Source: Curtobacterium sp. MCLR17_036 (GTDB taxonomy: Bacteria; Actinomycetota; Actinomycetes; Actinomycetales; Microbacteriaceae). Taken from it: 64,000 bases of DNA. Where the stretch lies: contig NZ_CP126269.1 in the NCBI RefSeq assembly GCF_003234445.2, forward strand, positions 1,550,001 to 1,614,000, in the 5' to 3' direction. The notes under the pieces are model-generated. The model was not told the DNA's origin and ran no database searches. It saw nothing but the letters and a program-made list of their open reading frames with translations. Positions within the stretch are counted from its first letter, which is position 1, and the number at the start of each line of letters is the position of its first letter. A program made the position numbers and the translations under genes. Positions 8,261 to 15,845 of this stretch are shown here, piece by piece.

Positions 8261-10147
8261 TCACCCGGGGGAGCCGGCACGGCCGCCCTGGCCGGTCCAC
8301 GAGCGGGTGCCGCCGCTGCGCGAGGCCGTGCGGGTCCGGTGCCCGGTCGTGCCGCCCCTCGCGCGCGAGATAGCGTCGGCCGCCGACACCAGGGTCAGGT
8401 GGGACAGCACCTGCGGGGTGTTGCCGATGTGGTGCCCGGTGGCGACGTCGATCTCCTCGGAGAGCATGCCGACGTCGTTCGCGTAGCCGACGAGCACGTC
8501 CATCAGGCGTTCGGCGTCGTCGAGGCGGCCGGAGCCGGCGTACTGCTCGACGAGCCAGAACGAGCACGCCAGGAACGGGTGCTCGGTGCCCGTGAGCCCG
8601 TCGAAGCCCGCGGTGGTGCGGTACCGCAGGACGAGTCCGTCGTCGCCGACGCGCAGGTCCTCCTCGATGGCCCGGACGGTGCCGGTCATGCGCGGGTCGT
8701 CCGCGGCGCAGAAGCCGATCTGGGGCAGGACGAGCAGGCTGGCGTCGACCTCGTCGGTGTCGTAGTGCTGCCGGTAGGACCCGCGCGCGGCGTTCCAGCC
8801 GTGCTCCTCGATCTCGGCGCGGACGGTCTCGCGCAGGGTGCGCCAGCGCTCGACGGGGCCGTCGAGGCCGAACTCCTCGACGGCGGCGACCCCGCGGTCG
8901 AACGCGGCCCAGATCATCGCCCGCGAGTGCGTGAAGTGGCGGCGCGGTCCGCGCATCTCCCAGATGCCGTTGTCGGGCTCCTGCCAGTGCTCCTCGACGT
9001 AGCCGAGCAGGGCGCGCTGCAGCGCCCACGAGTCCGCGCTCTCCTCGACGCCGAGCTCGCGGGCGTCGTGCAGCGCGGCGAGCACCTCGCCGAAGACGTC
9101 GCCCTGGTACTGCGTCGAGGCGCCGTTGCCGACGCGGACCGGCTTCGAGTCGGCGTAGCCGGGCAGGTGCGCGAGCTCGCGTTCGGGCAGTTCCCGCTCG
9201 CCGGCGATGCCGTACATGATCTGCACGTCGGCCGGGTCGCCGGCGACGGCGCGGAGGAGCCAGCCGCGCCAGTGCTCGGCCTCGTCGCGGTAGCCGTGCG
9301 CGATGAGCGAGGCGAGGGCGAGCGAGGCGTCGCGGAGCCAGACGTAGCGGTAGTCCCAGTTCCGTTCGCCGCCCGGGTCCTCGGGCAGGCTGGTGGTCGC
9401 CGCGGCGACGACGCCGCCGGTGTCGCCGTGGGTCATCGCGCGCAGGAAGAGCAGCGACCGTCGCGTCGCGGCCGCGTGGCGCCCCTCGGTGTGCGCGGTC
9501 GCCATCCAGTCCGTCCACCAGTCGACGGTGTGCGCGAGCGCGGCGTCGACGTCGACGGGCTCCGGGGCGTCGCGGTACGACGGGTACCAGGTGAGGACGG
9601 TGTCGAGCACCTGGCCGTCGTGCACGGTCGTCGTGGCGGTGTGCCGGTGGTCGGACGCCCGGAAGCGGACGCCGCGGACGACGACGGACCCCGGGCCCGC
9701 GGTCGCGAGCAGCGCCGGGTCGTCGTCGCCACCGACCTGGCGCACCCACGGCAGCGCGAGCGCGTAGTCGAAGCGGATGCGCAGCACCTGCTCGACCTCG
9801 ACGCTGCCGCGCAGCCCGCGCACCCGGCGGACGAGCGAGGGCCGGTGGGCGCCGACGGGCATGAAGTCGGTGACCTCGACCACGCCGGTCGCGGTCGTCC
9901 AGACCGTCGAGAGCACGAGGGTCTCGCCGTGGTACCGGCGCTTCGCGGTCGCGTCGGGGTCGGTGGGCCGCAGGGTCCAGTGGCCGTGCTCCTCGTCGCC
10001 GAGCAGGGCGGCGAAGGTGGACGTGCTGTCGAACCGGGGCAGGCACAACCAGTCGACCGTGCCGTCCCGGGTGACGAGCGCCGCGGTCGTGGTGTCCCCG
10101 ATGACCGCGTGGTCCTCGATGCGGGCTGCCGGTGCGCCGTTGCTCAT
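8261..10147 (-). CDS. Glycoside hydrolase family 15 protein (glucoamylase/trehalase type)
   Basis: 628 residues. The N-terminal beta-sandwich domain (about 1-240) begins IEDHAVIGDTTTAALV, typical of bacterial GH15 proteins, followed by the (alpha/alpha)6 catalytic barrel with NWDYRYVWLRDAS near residue 265. Members hydrolyse alpha-glucosidic bonds, and several actinobacterial members are trehalases, so trehalose or malto-oligosaccharide is likely. There is no signal peptide, so it is cytoplasmic. The ATG at 10147 is chosen because the family-typical N-terminus begins just after it; a GTG 18 bases upstream is possible. It is the second gene of a minus-strand pair with the App1-like gene (55-base gap). 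The last 30 residues are low complexity. Confidence 0.88.
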   Translation of the reverse strand: MSNGAPAARIEDHAVIGDTTTAALVTRDGTVDWLCLPRFDSTSTFAALLGDEEHGHWTLRPTDPDATAKRRYHGETLVLSTVWTTATGVVEVTDFMPVGAHRPSLVRRVRGLRGSVEVEQVLRIRFDYALALPWVRQVGGDDDPALLATAGPGSVVVRGVRFRASDHRHTATTTVHDGQVLDTVLTWYPSYRDAPEPVDVDAALAHTVDWWTDWMATAHTEGRHAAATRRSLLFLRAMTHGDTGGVVAAATTSLPEDPGGERNWDYRYVWLRDASLALASLIAHGYRDEAEHWRGWLLRAVAGDPADVQIMYGIAGERELPERELAHLPGYADSKPVRVGNGASTQYQGDVFGEVLAALHDARELGVEESADSWALQRALLGYVEEHWQEPDNGIWEMRGPRRHFTHSRAMIWAAFDRGVAAVEEFGLDGPVERWRTLRETVRAEIEEHGWNAARGSYRQHYDTDEVDASLLVLPQIGFCAADDPRMTGTVRAIEEDLRVGDDGLVLRYRTTAGFDGLTGTEHPFLACSFWLVEQYAGSGRLDDAERLMDVLVGYANDVGMLSEEIDVATGHHIGNTPQVLSHLTLVSAADAISRARGGTTGHRTRTASRSGGTRSWTGQGGRAGSPG

Positions 10148-10202
10148 GCCCCGATCGAACCACACCCCGGCCGGAGCGCCGCCGGTCTCGCTGAGGGACC
10201 GT

Positions 10203-11267
10203 TCAGACGTGGTCGGCGGCGTCCGGCTCGGCCAGACCGACCCGGGTCAGCTCACGCCAGAGGCCCGAGCCGTCCGGTGCGTAGACCCACGGCGCCGACG
10301 AGTCGCGGGAGCGTTCCTGCGCCCGGGAGCGACCGCCGGCGAGCACCGCCTCGCTCGTGGAGAGCTGGCGGATGGCGACCCCGGCGACGTTGTCCGGGTG
10401 CTCGCGGGCGAAGTCGCCGTACAGCGACTCGTCGTGCTGGCCGTCGTCGCCGACGAGCAGCCAGCGCACGTCCGGGAAGTCCTGGGCGAGCCGGCGCAGG
10501 TTCTCCTGCTTGTGCAACTGTCCGCTGCGGAAGAACCGGTCGTGGGTGGGGCCCCAGTCGGTGAGCAGCAGCGTGCCCGACGGGTACATGTTCCGCGTCA
10601 GGAAGCGCTTCAGGGTCGGCGCCACGTTCCAGGCGCCGGTGGACAGGTACACGGTCGGCGAGCCCGGGTGCTGCGCGAGCACGCGTTCGTAGAGCACCGA
10701 CATGCCCGGCACGGGGCGGCGGGCGTGCTCTGTGAGCACGAAGGAGTTCCACGCCGCGAGCATCGGCCGGGGGAGCGAGGTCACCATGACCGTGTCGTCG
10801 ATGTCCGAGAGCAGGCCGAACCGGGTGTCCGGGTGCACGACGAAGACGTCCGCCTCGACGCTCCGCCCGCCACCGGCCGACAGCCGGACGGTGCGCCACC
10901 CCGGTTCGAGGTCGAGCGGCACGATGGTGTCGACGACGCCGCCACGGTCGGTCTCGACGGTGTGCGACACCCCGCCGGCGCTGACGGTCACCTCGGTGTG
11001 GTCGACGGCGACGCTCGTGAAGCTGCGCCACCCGCGCACCCCCGAGTAGGACACGTCGGACGCCAGACCGCGCCGTGTCAGCAGCACGCGGCAGAGGATC
11101 CGCACCCACCCGGGTGCGCCGTACCCGGTGTAGGGGACGACCGTCGGCACGAGGCCACGGCGCCGCGCGCGTTGCTCGCGGAACTCCTGGACGGCGTCCT
11201 CGATGCGGGCGGCTCGGTGCAGGAGGGGCTCGGCCAGCGACGGCTCGTGGTGCGTCGGGTCGGGCAT
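10203..11267 (-). CDS. App1-like phosphatase domain protein (DUF2183)
   Basis: 354 residues. The C-terminal half carries the HAD-like catalytic domain named after yeast phosphatidate phosphatase App1, with DxDxT motif LLSDIDDTV near residue 170 and the later GDDGQHD segment. The N-terminal part (about 1-160) is a beta-rich region with no family I can name. Bacterial members are uncharacterised; a phosphatase reaction is likely but the substrate is unknown. The ATG at 11267 starts MPDPTHH; an upstream in-frame start would add 48 residues of low plausibility. It is divergent from the TetR gene across 144 bases and transcribed toward the GH15 gene. Confidence 0.85.
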   Translation of the reverse strand: MPDPTHHEPSLAEPLLHRAARIEDAVQEFREQRARRRGLVPTVVPYTGYGAPGWVRILCRVLLTRRGLASDVSYSGVRGWRSFTSVAVDHTEVTVSAGGVSHTVETDRGGVVDTIVPLDLEPGWRTVRLSAGGGRSVEADVFVVHPDTRFGLLSDIDDTVMVTSLPRPMLAAWNSFVLTEHARRPVPGMSVLYERVLAQHPGSPTVYLSTGAWNVAPTLKRFLTRNMYPSGTLLLTDWGPTHDRFFRSGQLHKQENLRRLAQDFPDVRWLLVGDDGQHDESLYGDFAREHPDNVAGVAIRQLSTSEAVLAGGRSRAQERSRDSSAPWVYAPDGSGLWRELTRVGLAEPDAADHV

Positions 11268-11411
11268 GGCCCCATCAAACCATGTGGGCGGTCGAAGTCC
11301 ACGAAGACGCTCATCGCGATCGGGTGAGTCGCAGCCACGTTCCAGCCGGTCTCTGCGAAGGTTGTCACCGTCAGACCAAACCGACCGCGCAGGAGCGCAA
11401 GAGGAGAACAC

Positions 11412-12059
11412 GTGCTCGTCACCGAGGTAACGAACGCTCTGCCGGGGGGATCATCACTGCTCAGGAACGAGCCGGTCCAAGCCCGCAGTTCGGCGCGCCT
11501 CGCGGGTCTCCTCGACGCCGCCGCCGCGGTGATCGACGAGATCGGGTTCGAGCGGCTCACGACCGCGATGGTGGCCGAACGGGCGGGGGCGTCCATCGGC
11601 ACCGTCTACCGGTACTTCCCCGACCGCATCGCCGTCGTCGAGGCGCTCGCGATCCGCTGCACGCAGCGCCTGGCGTCGCGCTTCGTCGAGGCGCTCGACG
11701 CCAGCGGCGCGGAGACCTGGCAGCAGGGCTGCGACGCGCTCATCCGCGCGACGGACGAGATGTACCGCACCGAGCCGGGCTTCCGGGCGATCCGCTTCGG
11801 CGACGCCGCGGACACCGGCACCGGCGACGCCGAGGACCGCATGGGGGCGCTCGGCGGGGCCGTCGGGCAGATCATGCACGACCGCTTCGGACTGCCGCTC
11901 GACGAGCGGATCGCCCGCACCTGGGTGGTCCTCGCCGAGTCGTCGCACGCCGTGTTCGCCCGGGCGCACCGCGACCCGGCGAACCCGGACACCGCGATCA
12001 TCGAGGAGTACCGCACGATGAGTCGGGCCCACCTGCAGTCGGTGCTCGCCGCCTCCTGA
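11412..12059 (+). CDS. TetR/AcrR family transcriptional regulator
   Basis: 215 residues. The N-terminal helix-turn-helix domain is clear (about 20-70): LLDAAAAVIDEIGFERLTTA, then MVAERAGASIGTVYRYFPDR. The C-terminal ligand domain is all-helical and gives no ligand hint. AGAGGA about 10 bases upstream supports the GTG start at 11412. It is divergent from the App1/GH15 pair and upstream of the osmoprotectant importer, either of which might be its target; no operator was firmly recognised. A hairpin ends the gene at 12071-12108. Confidence 0.9.
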   Translation: MLVTEVTNALPGGSSLLRNEPVQARSSARLAGLLDAAAAVIDEIGFERLTTAMVAERAGASIGTVYRYFPDRIAVVEALAIRCTQRLASRFVEALDASGAETWQQGCDALIRATDEMYRTEPGFRAIRFGDAADTGTGDAEDRMGALGGAVGQIMHDRFGLPLDERIARTWVVLAESSHAVFARAHRDPANPDTAIIEEYRTMSRAHLQSVLAAS

Positions 12060-12070
12060 CCCACCGTCAC

Positions 12071-12108
12071 CGACGCCCGCGTCCGCTCGCCGAGCGGCGC
12101 GGGCGTCG
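12071..12108 (+). terminator. Terminator of the tetR gene
   Basis: Outer arms CGACGCCCGCG (12071-12081) and 12098-12108 pair perfectly. An inner stem CCGCTC (12083-12088) pairs with 12092-12097. Located 12 bases after the stop codon. Confidence 0.8.
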
Positions 12109-12218
12109 TCGTGTCCGGGGCGTCGGCCAGGAGGCCCGGTGCCGGTCGGCCGGTCTGCTCACGTCCGGCAGCCGGGCTGCCACCCCGCGCCGGCCGGCTG
12201 TCCGGGACACGTCACGTT

Positions 12219-12260
12219 TGCGACACGGGGTGCACCGTTGTCGCAGCCGACGGGTACTGT
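12219..12260 (+). promoter_or_regulatory. Promoter/operator region of the osmoprotectant importer
   Basis: TGCGACA at 12219-12225 and TGTCGCA at 12239-12245 form a perfect inverted repeat with 13 bases between, a plausible operator. TACTGT at 12255-12260 is a candidate -10 box 39 bases before the ATG, and AGAAGGG at 12287-12293 is the ribosome binding site. The binding protein is unknown; the neighbouring TetR regulator is one candidate. Confidence 0.4.
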
Positions 12261-12298
12261 CGTCCGGAGTCGGGCTACCTCCGAACAGAAGGGCACCC

Positions 12299-13213
12299 AT
12301 GATCGAGTTCCGCTCGGTGCGCAAGACCTACCCGGACGGCACCACCGCCGTCGACGGATTCGACCTGGTCATCCCCTCGCGGACCACCACCGTCTTCGTG
12401 GGTTCCAGCGGCTGTGGCAAGACCACGCTGCTCCGCATGATCAACCGGATGGTCGACCCCAGCTCGGGGTCCGTCTCCATCGACGGCTCGGACGTGTCCG
12501 GTGTCGACCCCGTCAAGCTCCGCCGGAGCATCGGCTACGTCATGCAGAACTCCGGACTCCTGCCGCACCGCAAGGTGATCGACAACATCGCGACCGTCCC
12601 GCTCCTGACCGGCGTGTCCAAGGCCGACGCCCGTGCGCGGGCGCTCGAGCTGATGGACACGGTCGGCCTCGACCGCGCCTTCGCCGACCGCTACCCGTCG
12701 CAGCTGTCCGGTGGGCAGCAGCAGCGCGTCGGCGTCGCCCGCGGGCTGGCCGTCGACCCGAACATCCTGCTCATGGACGAGCCCTTCGGCGCCGTCGACC
12801 CCCTGGTCCGCAACGACCTGCAGGACGAGCTCATCCGGCTGCAGCGCGAGCTCGGCAAGACCGTGGTGTTCGTGACCCACGACATCGACGAGGCCTTCAA
12901 GCTCGGCGACCAGGTCGTCATCCTCAAGAAGGGCGGCGAGATCGCCCAGCAGGGCACCCCGTCCGAGATCCTCGCCGAACCGGCCGACGACTTCGTCGCG
13001 AACTTCATCGGCGTCGGCCGTGGTCGCCGTGCGCTCCGTGTGGAGCAGACGCCGACCGGACCGATCGTGGTCGACGGTGACGGTCGCGCCGCAGGTGTGC
13101 TCACCGGTCCGGTGAGCGTCGTCGACGCCGCGTCCGCGGTGCCGCAGGGAACAGAGGCCGGGGCGCGTGCAACCGCCCCGGGTGCTCCGGCGCAGGGTGG
13201 GGGCACCCGGTGA
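12299..13213 (+). CDS. Osmoprotectant ABC transporter, ATP-binding protein (OpuCA/ProV type)
   Basis: 304 residues. Powers uptake of betaine, choline or similar osmolytes. Walker A is GSSGCGKTT (about 36-44), the signature is LSGGQQQRV (about 138), and Walker B is ILLMDEPFGAVDP (about 157). The segment YVMQNSGLLPHRKVIDNIA is typical of the ProV/OpuA group. OpuCA proteins usually carry two CBS domains after the ATPase domain; here only about 65 residues follow and they look degenerate, so ionic-strength sensing by CBS may be absent. First gene of a four-gene operon, with its stop overlapping the next start by 4 bases. Confidence 0.92.
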   Translation: MIEFRSVRKTYPDGTTAVDGFDLVIPSRTTTVFVGSSGCGKTTLLRMINRMVDPSSGSVSIDGSDVSGVDPVKLRRSIGYVMQNSGLLPHRKVIDNIATVPLLTGVSKADARARALELMDTVGLDRAFADRYPSQLSGGQQQRVGVARGLAVDPNILLMDEPFGAVDPLVRNDLQDELIRLQRELGKTVVFVTHDIDEAFKLGDQVVILKKGGEIAQQGTPSEILAEPADDFVANFIGVGRGRRALRVEQTPTGPIVVDGDGRAAGVLTGPVSVVDAASAVPQGTEAGARATAPGAPAQGGGTR

Positions 13214-13926
13214 AGTGGGTGCTGTCGAACCTCGACACCATCGGTGACGCCACGCTGTCGCACCTCGCGATCGCCCTCCCGCCGATCGTCGTCGCGTTCC
13301 TGCTGTCGATCCCGATCGGGTGGCTCGTCGTCCGGCTGCAGCGACCGGGCGGCTCGCGCTTCGCGGCGGGCGTGGGCAGCGGCATCGTCACGGTGGCCGG
13401 GCTCCTGTACGCGATCCCGTCGCTCGCGCTCTTCGTGGCGCTGCCGAGCATCATCGGCACCGACCTGCTCGACCCGCTCAACGTGGTGATCAGCCTGACC
13501 CTCTACGGCCTCGCGCTCATGGTGCGGTCCACGGTCGACGGTCTCACCTCGGTCGACGCGGGCACGAAGGCCGCCTCGACGGCGATGGGCTACTCGTCCG
13601 CGCAGCGGTTCTTCCGCGTCGAGCTGCCGCTCGCCGGGCCGGTCCTGCTCGCCGGGCTCCGGGTGGTCTCGGTGTCGACGATCTCGCTGACCACGGTCGG
13701 CGCGGTGCTCGGCATCCGGAGCCTCGGGTCGCTCTTCACCGACGGGCTCGCCCGCGGCATCTACGAGGAGATCATCTCCGGCATCGTCATGGTGCTCGTG
13801 CTGGCCTTCGCGCTGGACGGCCTGCTCGTCCTGCTCGGCCGCATCGCGATGCCGTGGAACCGCCGCACGACCCGGACGCAGCGTGCGTCCCGGCGCGTGC
13901 TCCAGCAGGCAGAGGTGACCTCGTGA
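13210..13926 (+). CDS. Osmoprotectant ABC transporter permease (OpuCB type)
   Basis: 238 residues with about six transmembrane helices and a permease-type segment near residue 125 (DAGTKAASTAMGYSSAQRFF, then VELPLA), which contacts the ATPase. The GTG start overlaps the stop of the ATPase gene (GTGA), so the two are translationally coupled. The paralogous second permease follows with the same kind of overlap. The pair should form a heterodimeric channel for a quaternary amine. Confidence 0.9.
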   Translation: MKWVLSNLDTIGDATLSHLAIALPPIVVAFLLSIPIGWLVVRLQRPGGSRFAAGVGSGIVTVAGLLYAIPSLALFVALPSIIGTDLLDPLNVVISLTLYGLALMVRSTVDGLTSVDAGTKAASTAMGYSSAQRFFRVELPLAGPVLLAGLRVVSVSTISLTTVGAVLGIRSLGSLFTDGLARGIYEEIISGIVMVLVLAFALDGLLVLLGRIAMPWNRRTTRTQRASRRVLQQAEVTS

Positions 13927-14651
13927 TCATCGGACAGGCATTCGGCTGGGTGTTCGACCCGGCGAACTACGCCGGCTACAACGCGATCCCGGCCCGGATC
14001 TGGGAGCACGTCTGGATCACCCTGCTCGCGGTGCTCATCGCCGCGGTGATCGCCGTGCCGATCGGGTACGCCATCGGGCACACCCGGCGCGCCCGCGGGT
14101 TCTCGATCGCCGTCTCGGGCGGGGTCCGCGCGCTGCCGACGCTCGGCGTGCTGTCACTGTTCGGCCTGCTGCTCGGCATCGGCCTGCAGGCCCCGTTGCT
14201 CGCACTCGTCGTCCTCGCGATCCCGTCGGTGCTCGCCGGCGCGTACTCGGGCATCGAGTCCGTCGAACCGGTGACGGTCGACGCCGCGAAGGCGCAGGGC
14301 ATGACCGGCTGGCAGATCCTGTGGAAGGTCGAGGTCCCGCTCGGCCTGCCGCTGCTCATCGGCGGGCTCCGCGCCGCGGTGCTGCAGGTCGTCGCGACCG
14401 CGACGCTCGCCGCCTACGTCGGCGCCGGCGGCCTCGGCGGGTACTTCTTCCTCGGTCTGAAGACCCAGGACTACGCGCAGATGCTCGGCGCCTCCATCCT
14501 CGTGATCGCGCTCGCGATCGCGTTCGAGATCGTGTTCGCCGTGCTGCAGCGGGCGGCGGTGCCGAAGGGCACCCTCGACCCCACGGCCCGGCAGCGCCAG
14601 GGATCGCGCGAGCGAGCCCGCAATCCCATCCCGGAAGGAAATCCATCGTGA
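13923..14651 (+). CDS. Osmoprotectant ABC transporter permease (OpuCD type)
   Basis: 242 residues. A membrane permease with an ATPase-contact segment at about 118-145 (DAAKAQGMTGWQILWKVEVP). It starts with GTG inside the stop of the first permease gene, and its own stop overlaps the GTG of the solute-binding gene. The last 20 residues are charged and low in conservation. Similar folds and order to opuCD of other Gram-positives support the assignment. Confidence 0.9.
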   Translation: MIIGQAFGWVFDPANYAGYNAIPARIWEHVWITLLAVLIAAVIAVPIGYAIGHTRRARGFSIAVSGGVRALPTLGVLSLFGLLLGIGLQAPLLALVVLAIPSVLAGAYSGIESVEPVTVDAAKAQGMTGWQILWKVEVPLGLPLLIGGLRAAVLQVVATATLAAYVGAGGLGGYFFLGLKTQDYAQMLGASILVIALAIAFEIVFAVLQRAAVPKGTLDPTARQRQGSRERARNPIPEGNPS

Positions 14652-15568
14652 TCACAGCAAAGATCCGTGTCGGCGTCGCAGCGACGCTGGCACTGGGCGT
14701 CGCCGCCGCCCTGACCGGCTGCGCGTCGAGTGACCCGCTCGACAGCGGTTCGAGCACGTCGAGCGACTCCAAGACGATCGTCATCGGCTCGCAGCAGTAC
14801 TACTCGAACGAGATCATCGCCGAGCTGTACGCCCAGGTCCTCGAGAAGGACGGCTTCACGGTCAAGCGCAGCTTCAACATCGGGCAGCGCGAGATCTACA
14901 TCCCGCAGCTCGAGAAGGGCGCGATCGACGTCATGCCCGAGTACAGCGGCAACCTGCTGCAGTACTTCGACAAGGACTCGGACGCCAAGACCGCCGACGA
15001 GATCGACGCGGCCCTGCCCGACGCGCTGCCGTCCGGGCTGCGCGTCCTCGACGAGGCCGAGGCGACCGACCAGGACAGCTACACCGTCACGAAGAAGTTC
15101 TCCGAGGACAACGACGTCACGAGCCTGGCCGACCTGAAGAACGTCTCCGACAAGCTCACCGTCGGCGCGAACTCCGAGTTCCAGACCCGTCCGTACGGCC
15201 CGAAGGGCCTCAAGTCGGTCTACGGCGTCGACGTCGACTTCAAGGTCGTCGAGGACTCCGGCGGAGCGCTCACCGTGAAGGCGCTCAAGGACGACACCGT
15301 CCAGCTCGCCGACATCTACAGCGCCGACCCGAGCATCAAGGCGAACGACTTCGTCTCGCTGAAGGACCCGGAGAACCTGATCCTGCCGCAGAACGTCATC
15401 CCCGTGGTGTCGAAGAAGGTCGACGACAAGGCCGCGGCCGACATCGACAAGGTGAGCAAGGTCCTGTCGACCGATGCCCTCATCGAGCTCAACTTGAAGA
15501 GCACCGTCGACAAGGAGAAGGCGTCCGAGATCGCGAAGGACTTCCTGACCGAGAAGGGCCTGCTCTAG
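14648..15568 (+). CDS. Osmoprotectant-binding lipoprotein (OpuCC/ProX type)
   Basis: 306 residues. A signal peptide ends in the lipobox LTGC (lipidated Cys at about 23). The ligand domain begins KTIVIGSQQYYSNEIIAELY and contains GQREIYIPQLEKGAIDVMPE, the glycine betaine/choline-binding OpuAC fold. The protein captures the osmolyte outside the membrane and hands it to the two permeases. GGAAGGAAA precedes the GTG start. Whether the ligand is glycine betaine, choline or carnitine cannot be decided here. Confidence 0.92.
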   Translation: MITAKIRVGVAATLALGVAAALTGCASSDPLDSGSSTSSDSKTIVIGSQQYYSNEIIAELYAQVLEKDGFTVKRSFNIGQREIYIPQLEKGAIDVMPEYSGNLLQYFDKDSDAKTADEIDAALPDALPSGLRVLDEAEATDQDSYTVTKKFSEDNDVTSLADLKNVSDKLTVGANSEFQTRPYGPKGLKSVYGVDVDFKVVEDSGGALTVKALKDDTVQLADIYSADPSIKANDFVSLKDPENLILPQNVIPVVSKKVDDKAAADIDKVSKVLSTDALIELNLKSTVDKEKASEIAKDFLTEKGLL

Positions 15569-15586
15569 GCACGCTCCGCAAGAAGA

Positions 15587-15622
15587 ACGACAGGCGTCGG
15601 GCATCTGCCCGGCGCCTGTCGT
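15587..15622 (+). terminator. Terminator of the osmoprotectant operon
   Basis: Stem ACGACAGGCG (15587-15596) with 15613-15622, enclosing a second stem CGGGCA/TGCCCG (15598-15603 with 15606-15611). CGTT follows. Placed 18 bases past the stop codon. Confidence 0.8.
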
Positions 15623-15657
15623 CGTTCCCGGGGGTGCTCCCGATGAACATGTTTTCC

Positions 15658-15742
15658 GCACGGTTGTGCCGTGCACTTCTCCTGCACGTTTGTGCAGGCG
15701 GGGCTTCTACAACTTGTCGAGTGGCTTCCTCCGGCGATACCG
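15658..15742 (+). promoter_or_regulatory. cydABDC promoter region with two small hairpins
   Basis: GCACGG (15658-15663) can pair with CCGTGC (15669-15674), and CCTGCAC (15681-15687) with GTGCAGG (15692-15698). Downstream, TTGTCG at 15714-15719 and GATACC at 15736-15741 (16-base spacer) are a plausible sigma-70 type promoter. The two inverted repeats upstream of -35 may be activator or repressor sites, since bd oxidase genes are usually controlled by redox or oxygen sensors. No canonical Rex box was seen. Confidence 0.4.
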
Positions 15743-15800
15743 TTGCAGTGTCCCAACGGCTGTGACACCTGATGGAACCGATCAACAGGAAGCATCTGAC

Positions 15801-15845
15801 GTGTACGAACTGCGCGCGGCGACCCGGCGGGGGAACGCCGCATGA
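15801..15845 (+). CDS. Possible 14-codon leader ORF coupled to cydA
   Basis: A GTG at 15801 preceded by AGGAAG (15787-15792) at ideal spacing opens a reading frame VYELRAATRRGNAA whose TGA (15843-15845) overlaps the cydA ATG (15842). cydA itself has only a weak ribosome binding site, so the leader may deliver ribosomes to it by termination-reinitiation. There is no evidence that the peptide itself has a function. It may be chance, but the combination of strong site and ATGA overlap is notable. Confidence 0.35.
   Translation: MYELRAATRRGNAA

Noticed and set aside
8114..10564. 816-codon plus-strand frame opposite the GH15 gene
   Set aside because: Antisense to a well-supported GH15 protein; the frame begins in repeats and has no recognisable domain.
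15645..15842. Rex-type TTGTGAAN4TTCACAA site before cydA
   Set aside because: Only short hairpins with TTGTG-like words are present; neither matches the Rex consensus well enough.
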